Positions 11,901 to 36,891 of a stretch of DNA of 64,000 bases are shown here, piece by piece (the stretch's first letter is position 1; the number at the start of each line of letters is the position of its first letter). Location of the stretch: positions 12,566,149 through 12,630,148 of the forward strand of contig JACMZG010000008.1 in assembly GCA_018340805.1 (NCBI GenBank), given 5' to 3'. The translations under genes and the position numbers were made by a program. A model generated the notes under the pieces. The model did no database searches. It was not told the DNA's origin and worked only from the letters and a program-made list of their open reading frames with translations. The DNA comes from Microvelia longipes. Its lineage: Eukaryota > Arthropoda > Insecta > Hemiptera > Veliidae.

Positions 11901-14900
11901 CTCAGACTAATGTCTGAGCCCAATTATCTCAGTCAGGTAAGTTAAAAGTGGTTCAGAGGTCACACTTTTATCTTATGAGCAACTTTTAACTTCTCTGATG
12001 AGCAACACAACAGACGTTTTTTTCGTCGTAATATCCATGTTCTTGAATAACTCTCACTTACGACAGAGTTATTCTAGAACATGGTGGTTCAATTCAAGTA
12101 TTAACATGCGTTCACATTCAAGTAAAAAATCTCACTCTTCAGATGTCTCAGCAGCTCTTAAAGTAGAGGCTCTGATCCGTTGCGGGTTTTATTTGCGCGA
12201 CTTGCTCTTTAAATGTATCTTGATACCACCGCTCCTTCTTGAGTATAAATTGGACCAAAACTCGACGTATATTTATAGTTTTTACGCGGGAAATGCTGTT
12301 TTCTAGTGGACCAATCAGGAGAGTTGTGCTCCACCACAAACTCTGCTGCTCCTAGCTCTAGAGGAGCCGTATCAATCTAAAGTATTTATAGTGTGCTACA
12401 GACTTGTGCAGCACACTTCTACTTCTTCTACCAATATTATTTTTTTGTGTTCATCTCAATGCATTACTGATTTCATGTCTTATTTGTTTTATGGCTTCCA
12501 TCAGAGTAAATCTACTATAATGTTTATTTTTATAGTTTTGTAGCTATAAACCTTCTGCATATAAAAATATGCTAGCATGCCATGTTTTACTGTAACTGGT
12601 CCAACGGTATCAAAGTTATGAAGGAACAAACAAATGTTTGTTTGTTCCTGAAATTTGTACATGAATTTATGTATACAATGTCATATATAAATTATTTATG
12701 TTAATGTGATTTATATTTTAAATAATTCCGCTTATACTATATGGATCTTATTTGATATTTGTTTCAAGACCCTGGACCTCGAAGTAAACGAAAATTCAAC
12801 TCTTGAAGACTTATCGGATCCATTATTTAAACCAGAATATGGCGCTGTCAGTAGAGAAAATTTTAATTTTATTTCTTTTATTACAAAAATGCTAAATGTT
12901 AGGTAAGCTATACTTCATCCTGATTATTCTATTTACTTGTTTTTGTACCTTCACTGATTATGAATAAGCTGATGTGATCAAGTTGTGAACCATCGAATTT
13001 TTATACCTACGATATTTCATATATTATAACCGCAACATATATTAAACTGAAACAGCCGAAAATATTTATTCAAGAATCACTCCAACCTCGTCCTCCGTCA
13101 GATTTCTGTCCGCGTTTTAACATGTCACACTATAAGGCATGCTAATTACTTAATCCTGTATTCAAGGACGTTTCTACCTTTTCCTTTAGGGCCCTTAAGG
13201 CATCCTTAAGAGCCTCGTGAAGGTCTTAAGGGCCTTTTAAAGGTTTCTTATGAAAGAGGTAAATATATTTGTGGTGTCGAGCCTGTGTCTTGCACAACAT
13301 AATTTGCTATAAAGATTGAAAAGACGCTATGGTTTTATAGCGCTATGGTTTGCACGTTATATGCAAACATCTATGAAAAATATGTTTGCCTATAACTTTA
13401 AAATAATTTAAATAGTCATCGGTTTTTACTTTTCCTCATTTATACCGTGGGTTTCTGTTTGCACTAACTAACCCGAACCGGGATATGAATTATTAATAAT
13501 TAATAGCTCTTAGAGCTGTATTAAGTCATCACAAAACGGCACTGCGTAGCATACATTATGTTTTATTTCCAATTAATAAAAGTAGTGTTAAAAAGTTTAA
13601 ACACGGGAATAATTTGTCGGTTGATTTCAGATTTAGAACGCACGTATAGTCATAAGACTAACATATGTCCTAAGTTTCATCTTGTTATCAGCATTACTTC
13701 AATGTTTATTGAATGAAAATAATTAAATTAAGTTGACATTTGGTACAAGTATATTCCTTTATGTTGTAATTAAGTATACTATGTTTCGTGTCAATACGCA
13801 AGTAAGTCTTCAGTTTTTGTTAGACAATAAAAGATTAGCAGCATCGAGTGAGGCCAGTGCCTAGATGGGTATTTACAGTTTGAGGACAAGCGAAGCAGTG
13901 TACAACCAGAAGTCTATTTATTTATGCCTGGGAGTCAAGCATGACCGAGGCACACACAGACTCTAGATAAACAATTATCTCGTTTTTACGAGGTGTTAAA
14001 CACTGGGTTGAACACCTTTAATTGTTTTAGGGGCTAAACCCCGCTAACGTCTACACAGCAGGGGTCTAATCCGGGATTTAACTCCTATACTGTAATTAAA
14101 AGATATAAAAACCCCGATTAATGTCTACAGGACACATAATCGGGATTAAACTAACAAATTATCGGTGTTCAACACCGGGTTGAACCCCCGTCTACACAGA
14201 GTAAAATCGGTGTGGAGGATTCATCGTGGTGTTCAACAACTCGTGTAGACGAGGTAAATATATTGAAAACCACTCATAACGTCTTAAAAACGCCAGAATA
14301 TGACGTTTTCGAAATTGTATTGTGATCACTATGCATTTCCCATATACCTAAGCTAGCAGATGAGGAAAATTAAATCAAATATAAACCAATTTATATTATC
14401 ATTATGTAAATATGTTTTAGTTTTATTCTAAAACCAACCAAATCATGGGGATATAGTTTAACACCAGGTAATTTTAGTGGATGCCTGGGGGCTATAATTT
14501 TAAATGAGGCAGAAGTATGCATCTCTACGATGAATATGAGAGAGGACAGGTATCAATATGTAGACTTTCTCTACACTATTAGGCTATCCCAGTAAGTCTA
14601 TTAACTTCTGTTTTAGTTTTAACTAGAACGTAGTATAGATATTTGTCGGACCTAGTTCGGCTTTTGAATGCATATACTTGGTTAGCTAATTTCTACATGA
14701 ATAGTATGAGGTGTAACGAACTCGACAAAATCCTTAATTCTAGTAATAAAAAAGCTCTTTACTCTATGGCTTCTAAAACGCGAATGGTTAAATTTTATTA
14801 TTTGAAGTAACATTACATTTGATCCAAACAAATCAAAAATATTCGCATCCGCGACGTGACGTTAAGTCGAAATATCATTCCAATAGTGGCTCCGGATACA

Positions 14901-15473
14901 AGAAGAGTCACCATCTGACTAGGCTTTTTACTAAATATGGACTTGGAAATACATAAGAAATTAACTCTAGAGGTTTTTTGCAAACAAAAAGAATTTACGG
15001 ATGAGCATTCCTTTATTAATTTAAGCTAAGTTTTGCAAGTGCAGACCCATAATTCGGATTGTGACCCAAATCCGTTTCAGAGATCCTTGATCACATAAAT
15101 GTAATTGATCACACCGACACACCTTGTCGTCTACCATAAACTTCAAGCCTTTCTATGAAGACTATGTTAAAGTGGCGTTATTTCCGACGATTTGCTTTCA
15201 CTATAGGATGGATCATTATCCCCCATAGGCGAAAAATTCCTTTTCTTCTAATATGAAAGGAAGATAATAGTATGATTAAAAGAAAAATAATATAACTATT
15301 TCTGAAATACTGGGAGAGAATAAACCTTAAAAAAGTAGGGAATGAAAATTTCACTATTCATAAGATAGACACATATGTAACAAAAGACCTTCAGCCTCTT
15401 GGCATCGGCACTGAGGGCCACGTATTATCATTTATCATTGTTTTACTAGTTTAAATCATATATGAATATAATA

Positions 15474-15541
<68 letters not shown>

Positions 15542-18500
15542 ATATATATAACTACGCAATACCAGGGCTCCTAGGTTCAAATTTCGGTGCTGCTGATAAT
15601 ATTTTATTGCCACACTTATACTTTACAAGTTTTTGATAAGAGGATAACCGTAAGGCAGGCGATTTTTCGCGTGCTTTCTCTCTGCAAGATAGATGAGGCT
15701 CAACAATTCATTTCTTTCATTTCGTCTTAAGTAGCATTAATATTTGTTTACACTGTTTATTCTGGATTTTTCAAACGAAATCCTTAAACGTAATAAAATT
15801 GGCATACAATGGTCAATAAATAGTGTAAAGAGTTGATTTTGGAATTTCTAATGACCTTAGTTTATATAACATGTGGACTGCTTATGCGCATTTATAAGTA
15901 CAAAACGGGTCTCCCATCTCTATAAATTTTAAGATAAATGATAGATGAGAATTTGTTTCTACTTTAAACAAGATTCAATGCTTATTTTCCAGAGCTATGT
16001 TTTCATTCCTGCAGCCTAGTTCGTTTGGTTCAGTTACGTCTCTTACTGAGCCTTTATCAGGAGAAGTTTGGGCTTTCTTTGGTCTGCTTACAGTTTTATT
16101 CATTCTGACATACAGGATTATATCTAAGTATAACTCATCATCAGATATTAATTCATGGGGTGCTATTATTATATATTCGATAGGAGCAGTAGCACAGCAA
16201 GGTAAATGCCTAAAAAAGAACTTAATTATTGAGCACAATAATTTGGAAGCAATGCATCTATTTTCTCTCTCCTTTTTATTGACTGGAAATTTCAAAAAAA
16301 AATTGTAGACCGAGAGGTGGTTTTTGATTGCTTAACTTCAGATTTCACCTAATGAGCTCTTTAAGATTGTTTTGTACACCACCTTTATTAGTGTAGTTTT
16401 AAATTTTAATGAACATGTTAATAATCCACATTTTTTCCACCATCTTAAAAAGTTATAAGGGCCAAAAGGTCACTATTATTAGTTTTTCCAAATAAAGATG
16501 CCAAATAAAGATCATTGCAAAAATTATTTCTCACCCAATTACCGGCAAAAATCCCCTCTTACATATTTTTTTTTGGAGAGTAAACAGTTTTTGGACTAAA
16601 GTGCAAACAAATTCATATAGAATTACGAATGTTTTGAAAGTATTCAAAAATAATGCGAAAATAATAATTTTTAACGGTTCTTATTAACTTTTGACCTTGA
16701 CCAAATTTGATAATATTGACATTATTGAAAGCTACATTTGAATAATGTGAAGTATACTGACAAGTTTTTAGGGAGTAAAGATGCACTTTTCAACCTTAGG
16801 ACTAAAAAGTGTTTCCTTGTTGTTAGAGCCAATCATATCCACATTTTTGGGAGTGGTATCTTTAAATTTATAAATAAGACCGATCAATTCCGGTAACACA
16901 TTCCCGGGGGCGGCACATCGAAAATTTATAAGCGGGATCCGACCAAGAATTTTTTTGTTGGCTTAAAATCCGTTTACGCTTACAAAGTTGTTTGGAGCAA
17001 TGAAGAAATCTTGACGTTTTTGTGGGCGACCAGAAAAATATAACAAAACGTATGAAAAGAAGAATATAACAATAATTAAATGACGTCAGCATCTGGAAAT
17101 CTAGTAGGCACCTTAGGAGTAAATGCTAATTTGAAATACAGCAAGCTACCTTTTTAAGTAAATACTATATTTTATGTACGCGCATTCTTAAATAAGGAAT
17201 TATTTTGTTTTAAAGGTTTCGAGGACACAGTAACAAGTGCTTCAGGAAGAGTTTTAAACATTACATTACTCCTCATGTCTTTCATAGTATTTACGTATTA
17301 CAACGCATCTGTTCTCAATTCTCTCCTGTCACCATCCCTTCATACAATATTAACAACTCAGCAGCTTTTAGATTCTGGGATGGAGTTAGGATTATTGGAT
17401 TTACCTTATAGTAAAGATAGATCGGTAAGTATACTATAATACTGTTCTGGATCGAAACAAGATCCAGCTTCTAACATATGCATCTGAATCTATCGCCCCG
17501 AACACAGCTTCTGCTATCGGCTTAAAATTATTTCTCCTCTATATATAGAGGACTATATATAGACTCTATGAATAGAGTTTTGGTTTGTAATGCCGGCCGT
17601 GACCAGGTGTCTTAGAGCAACAATGTACTGCCTTATGAGTGCTGCTACATTTGAACAGGATAATAAGTTTACAAGTTCATGCAGTGGACTTCTCTAAACC
17701 TTCTTTTTCTAAATCATGGGTTATTACATATTTTATAATTTAACCTCACCATTTAAAAACAAGGGTATTTCTATTTGTACGTGTGTCGTAAGTTTTTGTG
17801 CTTTCTTATGAGTATGCAAAATATGTAATATTCCACCATTGATTTCAGGCTGAAAGTATATTTGGAGTGGAAGATGCTCAAAGAGATCAATTTTATTTGA
17901 AATTAGATCAGACTCCAAAGTTGTTTTATGAAATCAATGAGGGCTTAGAAAAGGTAAATTTTAGTTTATAGCTTTACGAATTAAAATTTAGTATACCTTC
18001 TAATTGGATTATTACACAATCAAGTATATTAACAGTAGTATAGGAAATAAAGTAAAAGAGTGAGTAACTAAGGCCCCGATAAAGAAGGCTACTTACTTAC
18101 TAGTCTTTGAAAAAGTGGTTCTCTCTCTGTGCAATGTAAAGGTTGTCGTAAATTATTAATTCTATTTATTAATTGTTGGGGCTTAATATTTCGGCTTTGG
18201 GTCATTCTTGCTTAATGTCAGTGGTCTAGTTTGAAAGTGTTCTCTTTGGGCAGCTGCTAATCTACTCGTGAGTTTGCACATTCAATTTGACTACAAAGGC
18301 TGAAAATGTCGGAAGAAAATAATATATAAGGAAGAAAATATTGGAAAAATCAAAACAATTATTATCTAACAATAAAAAAAATTTCAACTTTATTTTATAT
18401 TGGAGTCTAATGTAAATCTTTTTGAGTCAATAAATTATTTATTAAAAGTTAATGTTTATCAGTTGTATAGGTTTCGATTATATGTTTAAACATAAGATCT

Positions 18501-20623
18501 AAATTTTATTAATTATTTTACTTATATTTATTAAATTATAAAAGATAAATTTAAAGGGTGGTATATTTCAAATACATCATCCTAATTAACTCAGCTTCGT
18601 GTGGGAGCTATCACAATAAAATTGGTATCTACCCACTAAGTTGACCACTGGAAGTTCAAATACCCAATTATTTGTTCGGTAATATTTCAGCATATATACA
18701 ATTTTTAAAACGATGGATATAAAACATAATGTTTTATATCCATCGTATTGATTAATTTGAGCATAATATAAAGAAGTTATAAACATTAAAGGTAGTTTTA
18801 TATGGCAATATCAAAGTCCTTATCGTTATTTAGTGGCTTATTGTTTTTTATCATCCGCTTTTATTCTCAAAAGAGAGAAAGATATACGCAATTTTTTTTT
18901 CAAGCAATATCTTTGGATCACTTAAGATGGTTTGACCCTTGGTGACCGTTTTTTAAACCACTAACCTTGGAAACCCACCCGAAATAAGGTTATGCCAGAA
19001 AAAGTGATGAACCTCGTCAACAAAGATACCAAGGCTAAATAAATTTGTTTAAACAGGCAAGTCTGTATTATGTTGCTAGAATATTAATCAAAACATCCTT
19101 AACATAAGACGTTACAATAGTTAAATTTCACCGAAATAAATGAATAAATTGTTTATTTACACAAAAATTATACGAAGTAACAAAATTCACTTTAGAAACA
19201 TATCCTTTTGTGTAAAATGGATGGACTTTAACAAAGTTTAGTCTTCCGTCCATCCAAATATGCTGATTTTGAATTCCTAACATAATTTTTTATCTTGTAA
19301 TTAGATAAGACAAGGAAGGTTCGCGTTGTACTCACTGACGGAATCCTTCTACCCTAGGATCATGTCAACATACTCGGATGCACAAATTTGCTCTTTTTAT
19401 CATGTTACTCGAATGCCTGCTTTTCCATTGGCTATGACTATTAGATCCGAATCTCCTTATGCTGATTTATTGAAAGAGTCGTAAGATTGTTTTAAAGATT
19501 ATTTTTATTATTTATTTTAGTAAATTTCAATAGGACAAATTTGCAAATGGTTGTGTGTCCTAAATTAAAACGTTAGGCCTTTAGCCTCTTGGCGGATACC
19601 CGACATCGACACTGAGAACCTCCATGGCCTCCGTGGTTGGAGTCTTATATCAAATTGTCATATTGCTATGACAAATACAATACGCCATATTACTAATTTT
19701 TATATTGCCACGTTGTATGAGAATTTTCAAATTTATTAGTGATTCATTAAAAGTGATATGTTTACTTTATGTCCTATGTGTCAATCGATAAAACCACCAT
19801 TAATGCTGGTAAAAATTTTTTAGATTAACGAAACACTGGGTTGATTTACTACCAATTAGTACTTGAAAACAAAGAAGGCTATGGTAGACTAAACCTGCAA
19901 AGCTAATGGTAATAAATGCAAAGCTGCTGACGACAATAATAACTGGGCTCTAAGCTATGGACTTTTGATCAGGTGTCAACATGTCTGATTGATATAATAA
20001 TTAAAAACTAGTATTGTAAGTACTTACAATACTAGTTTTTAATTATTATATTAATCAGACATGTTGACACTTCTGTGTCTGGTTAGAGAAAGAGATCTAG
20101 TAGGAGGGGAAAGAGAGAGAGGTTAAAATTTCCCTCACTCTAGCTACCCCCTCTCCTCACAATGTGACAGCATTCTATTGATTATTGACATCCATAGTGT
20201 CAATAATCTTCATGTCACATTTATATATTGTGCTTCAACTCATTAACATATTAATGTTTCTTAGATCGCTGTTTTTAATTGTTAATTTTTATTTTCAGGT
20301 TATTCTCTGTAAGCGAAAGAGGTTTAGTAGATAGATCATTAAAAGAGTGGTATACCAGTAAGCCAACCTGTCACTGGCGTCAGGAAGCCACTAGTATCGG
20401 ACCCAAGTCTCTTTCAGTAGCCTACATTGTCCTCGTATCTGGAATTATTATGTCATTAATAATAATTACCATAGAACTCATCAAACACAATTTCTTCTCA
20501 AAGTCTAACAAGTCATTCAAACTAATAAACTGGTTTAATAAATCAAAAGTTAATGTAAGGAAGGTGAGTGTAGAAACTATCGCTTATCCTCAATATCCTA
20601 TTTCTAAAGAATTTATTAATTAG
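6818..20623 (+). CDS. Ionotropic receptor gene A (IR75-like), ten exons
   Basis: Probable ligand-gated cation channel subunit of the divergent insect ionotropic receptors, acting in the plasma membrane of chemosensory neurons. Exons: 6818-6974, 8472-8650, 9928-10212, 12769-12902, 14421-14591, 15993-16201, 17216-17424, 17849-17953, 19305-19480, 20299-20623. They sum to 1950 nt (649 codons plus stop), all junction phases fit, and all acceptors are AG and donors GT. Seen: signal peptide at 1-25; ligand-binding S1 across exons 4-5; first membrane segment about 333-353; pore loop 363-379 (SWGAIIIYSIGAVAQQG); second membrane segment about 391-412 ending YYNASVLNSLLSP, a hallmark of IR75/IR64a-type receptors; S2 in exons 7-9; last membrane segment about 580-602; short cytoplasmic tail. 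No long amino-terminal domain, as usual for divergent IRs. Gene B is a tandem paralogue downstream. The exon 2 donor is weak. Family is firm; the subfamily name and ligand are inference. Confidence 0.85.
7283..7517. repeat. Foldback repeat related to the Penelope-like element end
   Basis: About 60-bp inverted arms (7285-7343 and 7455-7515) enclose a smaller inverted pair around GTCTAGAGG and CCTCTAGAC. Each arm matches the sequence at 41500-41560 downstream of the Penelope-like element, including the hammerhead motif, here with altered cores. It lies in intron 1 of IR gene A. Confidence 0.75.
8009..8116. repeat. Palindromic MITE-like repeat
   Basis: The arm beginning CCGTATTCAAAGACATCTTC pairs with GAAGATGTCTTGGAATATGG; inside, CCTAACATTTTCC is duplicated. 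The half-conserved palindrome at 13152-13260 looks like a relative. Lies in intron 1 of IR gene A. Confidence 0.7.
8472..8650 (+). CDS. IR gene A exon 2
   Basis: Residues 53-112, aligned with gene B exon 2 through the motif LGIVLDLTC (LGKMGMFLDLTC in B). The acceptor TTTTTTTCAG is strong. The donor AAG|GTTGTA is weak; without splicing the frame stops at 8683. Position and phase 0 agree with gene B. Confidence 0.75.
8908..9057. repeat. (TA)n tract with adjoining dispersed repeat
   Basis: A TA tract (8908-8966) is followed by a unit with GACTAACTCAGC and AAAATTGGTATCTA that recurs, without the TA tract, at 18578-18690. It is intronic in gene A. Confidence 0.7.
9058..9552. mobile_element. MITE with about 41-bp terminal inverted repeats
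   Basis: The left end TAATCGTCTTCCTAGTAGGG has its complement at CCATACTAGGGAGACGATTA near 9450-9472; inside, arms from AGTGTGTTTTTAAGATAACT pair with the region near 9413-9435. Two further copies of the right end follow to 9552, as if the terminus had been duplicated. No transposase frame. Intron 2 of IR gene A. Confidence 0.8.
9928..10212 (+). CDS. IR gene A exon 3 (N-terminal extracellular part)
   Basis: Residues 113-207, phase 0 at both ends, acceptor TTTGTTTCAG and donor GTAAGT. The motifs YVWLIWSESYDEAIQIL and ALITPGYHVYDLYKI align with YKWIVWGNNFNDAINQL and TLIEPGFILYDVYRI in gene B. This is the short N-terminal region before the ligand-binding domain in IR75-type receptors. Confidence 0.85.
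12769..12902 (+). CDS. IR gene A exon 4 (start of ligand-binding S1)
   Basis: 134 nt, the same as gene B exon 4, residues 208-252, ending phase 2. The acceptor TTTGTTTCAAG and donor GTAAGC are good. The sequence runs into KMLNVR, the short helix before S1 (FLHVRDKFNIR in gene B). Confidence 0.8.
13952..14262. mobile_element. Non-autonomous element with imperfect inverted ends
   Basis: The left end TCTCGTTTTTACGAGGTGTT is complemented at the right end (ACTCGTGTAGACGAGG). Internal motifs GGGGTTTAG, GTCTACACAG and GGGTTGAACAC occur several times in both orientations. No protein frame. Intron 4 of IR gene A. Confidence 0.6.
14421..14591 (+). CDS. IR gene A exon 5 (ligand-binding S1)
   Basis: Residues 252-309. 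S1 motifs are visible: SWGYSLTPGNFSGCLGAIIL and then NMREDRYQYVDF, the position where glutamate receptors have R..DF. Acceptor TATGTTTTAG; donor GTAAGT. Gene B exon 5 is one codon shorter (168 nt) with the same phases. Confidence 0.8.
15464..15549. repeat. (TA)n tract adjoining a tRNA-like segment
   Basis: TA repeats end at 15549 and run into sequence containing GGTTCAAATTTC (a B-box-like motif near 15573). It lies in intron 5 of gene A and resembles the TA-flanked SINE copies near 26.6 and 40.3 kb. Confidence 0.6.
15993..16201 (+). CDS. IR gene A exon 6 (first membrane segment and pore loop)
   Basis: 209 nt, identical in length to gene B exon 6, residues 309-379. It encodes GEVWAFFGLLTVLFILTYRI (first membrane helix) and SWGAIIIYSIGAVAQQG (pore loop with the conserved QQG). 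Donor GTAAAT after phase 1. Confidence 0.9.
17216..17424 (+). CDS. IR gene A exon 7 (second membrane segment)
   Basis: 209 nt, as in gene B exon 7, residues 379-448. It encodes the helix ending in FTYYNASVLNSLLSP, the divergent equivalent of the SYTANLAAF channel-gate motif of glutamate receptors, then the start of S2. Confidence 0.9.
17849..17953 (+). CDS. IR gene A exon 8a (ligand-binding S2)
   Basis: 35 codons, phase 0 at both ends, residues 449-483. Together with exon 8b it equals the single exon 8 of gene B, so the intron between them is present only in gene A. Confidence 0.85.
19305..19480 (+). CDS. IR gene A exon 8b (ligand-binding S2)
   Basis: Residues 484-542, acceptor TTGTAATTAG, donor GTAAGA, ending phase 2. 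It encodes GRFALYSLTESFYPRIMSTY and a Cys-containing strand before the last membrane segment, as in IR ligand-binding domains. Confidence 0.85.
19973..20070. repeat. Near-perfect 98-bp palindrome
   Basis: Two 49-bp arms centred at 20021/20022 with one mismatch and no spacer. The centre is GTAAGTACTTAC. Intron 9 of IR gene A. Probably a young MITE or foldback product. Confidence 0.9.
20299..20623 (+). CDS. IR gene A exon 9 (last membrane segment, C terminus)
   Basis: Residues 542-649 and the TAG stop. A Cys-His-Trp motif precedes the membrane helix at about 580-602, followed by a basic tail of about 45 residues, longer than in gene B. Confidence 0.9.
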
Positions 20624-21024
20624 TAACCATATTTAAGTCAACAAAAGTAATTCTTTACTGGCTTGCTTTTTTTATTATTTTATTATAATAGCTCAGATTT
20701 GACAGTGTAATAGGTATTAAGGTTTGAAAATATCTCAGTTCTGATAGATAGGTGACGCCAGGCTTCTGAATTGTGTTTACCCGTGGGTGGAGCCTGTGAC
20801 AGTAATTGTTCATCACTCTGGGAGAGGTAATCTCAAGTAAGTAATGACAGTGGAGGGAGGGGTAGTTATATTTATTTCACTGCTCCGCTATTTAACTTAA
20901 ACATTCATATATTCTATTCTCTTTTGCAACTAAGCGCCTCATATTTATCTGTAAATATAAAGTTGTAAGGTTAATACTTCTTAAGTTGTAAGGTAAATAC
21001 TTAAGAATAATAGAATAATTTTGA

Positions 21025-21030
21025 AATAAA
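21025..21030 (+). promoter_or_regulatory. Candidate polyadenylation signal of IR gene A
   Basis: AATAAA about 400 bases after the stop codon of gene A. Only a hexamer match; no transcript evidence. Confidence 0.3.
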
Positions 21031-21117
21031 GCCTAATAGTTTAGTCAACAAATACATTTTTAAGAATACAAAATATATTTTAGATAATCAGAATTATTTG
21101 CAGTTATAAAATATACA

Positions 21118-21236
21118 ATGTAAAAAAACGATAAAAAAATATCGTCTGTACGAGGATTCAAACCCAGGTACCCCAGCTCTTAGTGCTCGTATCGATTTGA
21201 GACCATTCTCCTTTTTGTTTACAGGCCCAAAAACAA
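21118..21236 (-). repeat. tRNA-derived SINE copy
   Basis: On the minus strand CTGGGTTTGAATCC (21154-21167) is a B-box-like motif, followed by the poly-T-rich tail shared with the copies near 39.8 and 63.4 kb (TTTTTTTATCGTTTTTTTAC). Confidence 0.65.
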
Positions 21237-21640
21237 ATGACAATATGTCGTTTGTTTTTGTCAACAACATATTGTTTTTGTTTGTCAACAACATATTGAA
21301 ATATGTTGTTTACTGGACGTATTTAATTAACCACTCTTTGTTCAACGTTTTGGTCACTTTAAGTGATTGTATCGGCTCTGGACAAAGAACAATGATAACG
21401 ACACCCTACTAGAAATTTAATATTCATCGACCATAAATTGTTTTTTCGACTTGTTTTGAAACTTAGTGTGGTCGCAACGACTATGAACAAGTTTTAGTCG
21501 ATTTTGCGTCCAAAAAAACATTAAGTTTTAATATTGCCGATTTTTTGACAATCGTCTCCTACAACTCAACTGGTAATCGGTCAGAAAATATAAAGACATT
21601 CTACTTAAGCCGACGTTTTGGTACCTTTATTCATGCTGCT

Positions 21641-21870
<230 letters not shown>

Positions 21871-21879
21871 TATTTGTGT

Positions 21880-23381
21880 GTGTGTGTGTGCTCCTCCCTT
21901 GTTTGCTAAACTTGCTCTAAAATAGAAAAAACAGTAGAGCATATACTACTGGACTGTTCCATACACAAGATAGTATGCACACAATTATTATTATTCCAAG
22001 TCAAAACGCAAGATATGTAAAACAAGACTGAAAATTTCAAGACTCAAAGTAAAAAATATTATAAATGCACTAAAATTCGTAGATAATATAAACGATACCC
22101 TTGAGCCTAAAAAAAGAAAATAAATCTAGAGACTAAACACCAACTGTTATAAGCCCCTTCCCCTCATACGTAAGAAATAAATAAATAATAGAACGTTTGA
22201 CCCAGGACACGCGTGCTCAATCAACCTGTTTGAGATTTTCTGTAGATTCCTCTTATATTTACAAGCAAATACCAGGTGGATTCATCAAAAATCAGTCCAC
22301 AGTCAAGCTAAGAAAACCTTGTTGACACTGTTGCAACCTACCTTACAATATTAAAAATACTATTAAAGTATCATCTTCTGCAAAAAAACAAACATAATTC
22401 CTAAACCAAAATCTTAAAATTACCGTTAAACCAAACAAACCACTTCACATCCCAAAAAATAAAAAAATAAATTTTACCAAAAAAATTGCACAAAATAAAT
22501 CTTGTATTCTTATGCAAATGATTGATTAAAAGGAGCATTAATTTCATTATTGTTTAAGGAATAGCTGTTTTAAAAAACTTTGCAATACTTATTTTGTATA
22601 ATTATTATTTATTTAAAAACATTATTCTTATTTGACTAATTATGATAATTCAACCTTGATCCCTTTCCGACAAATCAAAAGGAATTCATGATTAATTAAT
22701 GCTAGAAAAATTAAACAAAGAACAAATAAATAGCTACAATAAGTACATTATAAAGTATATTAGACAATATTGTAATAAAAATGTTATTCCATAGAAATAT
22801 GTTGTAGTTTTTTTAGTATTATTATTTTTCTTCCTAAATAATAAATTATAAGTTACTTTTTTATGTTTTGTGTGATACATGATAAAAAGAAAAGAAAAAA
22901 AAAAGAAAATCAATAAAATTATTTAACTTTTTTTATTACAATGATACGGGCTGTTCTTTCAAACTTACATGCTTTATTATTACTAATATTATTTTAAAAA
23001 TAAAATAATTAATATCACTGAATCTATCAAATCAATGACAGGAAACTGATCGATTTTAATTATGTATGTTATTTTAAATACTTATTAATTACTATTTATT
23101 ATTATTTAATTATTTTCTTTTTATTTATTATATTAGCTGTAATTTTTAAAGAAAAATTAAATTTAGATAGTAATTTCATTGTTTTACTTAATTTGATTTT
23201 AATTAAAACAAATTCAATATCTATTAAAAAACTAGTTGGTTTACTTTTTTCATTTCTTAATTTTAATTTATTTTTAATTTATCATAATCTTTTTAACCCC
23301 TTATTATATCTAATATGTAATGTATTAATTAGCTTTATATAAAGAAAAAAAAAATAAGCCAGCATAATAAAACAAAACAGT
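21880..23381. other. Region between IR genes A and B, no gene seen
   Basis: Very AT-rich spacer between the two receptor genes with long A- and T-runs. No exon or RNA gene is apparent. The promoter of gene B should lie at its right end, but I see no distinctive motif. Confidence 0.5.
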
Positions 23382-36122
<12,741 letters not shown>

Positions 36123-36277
36123 TTATCCCTAATATCACCTAGCAGTGATATTAAATATCATCTGATAAATCTACTACTAAAATATCTCTTTAGTAACTAT
36201 TAATAACTAAATTATATTAAATACCTGCAACATGTATATTGCTTAAATTATATAACAGTTATTTTCTGTGTTAAAAA

Positions 36278-36283
36278 AATAAA
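36278..36283 (+). promoter_or_regulatory. Candidate polyadenylation signal of IR gene B
   Basis: AATAAA 156 bases after the stop codon, a normal distance for a short 3' untranslated region. Confidence 0.5.
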
Positions 36284-36841
36284 GCTTTGAAACAGACATG
36301 TTTACCTAGTATTATTATTCTTTAAAAAAGAAAACTCTTCGATTATCTTTTATTAGTTTTATAAATAAAAATCGAATGGAATAATCTTTGAGTTCCATTG
36401 ATGCAAGGACGAGTTCTGAAACTAATCCCAAATCCTTGTGCGTTTATCTCAAAGACCAAAAGACAAGAAAAAAAAGAATAAAAATAAGGTAATGTTTAAA
36501 TACCTTTTTATCCTAACCTCTTTTAAGATTGTCCACCTGGTGGTAGAATAAGAGGGAGGGGTGATGTGGCACGAGTATACATCTTTATGTAAGTTATTGT
36601 TCAATTTCTCTGTACTAGGAAGGGACATAAAGAGCTTACATCAAATGGATACTTTTTATAACATCCACATTATTTTATGTTCCTTCAATTCAGTGTTTAA
36701 AAGAAAATCTTGATATAATATATATAGAGGGTTATTAAACTGATTGAGCTTCCAAAATTGTATATTTAACTTCAAAGAAAGAATAAGAAAGGAATAAGCA
36801 GAGTAAAGAATAAGTAAACGCCTCTTCATAGATAAGTTTCA

Positions 36842-36849
36842 TATAAATA
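36842..36849 (+). promoter_or_regulatory. Candidate TATA box upstream of the IL-17-like gene
   Basis: TATAAATA 43 bases before the likely ATG at 36892. In such AT-rich DNA this may be chance. Confidence 0.3.
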
Positions 36850-36891
36850 GAAAATAAGGGAGAAAATTTGTTTAATGGTCGGTTTGAAGTG

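Noticed and set aside
11998..12306. 102-codon plus-strand frame in gene A intron 3
   Set aside because: No recognisable domain, no homologous piece in gene B and overlapped by another frame; not supported.
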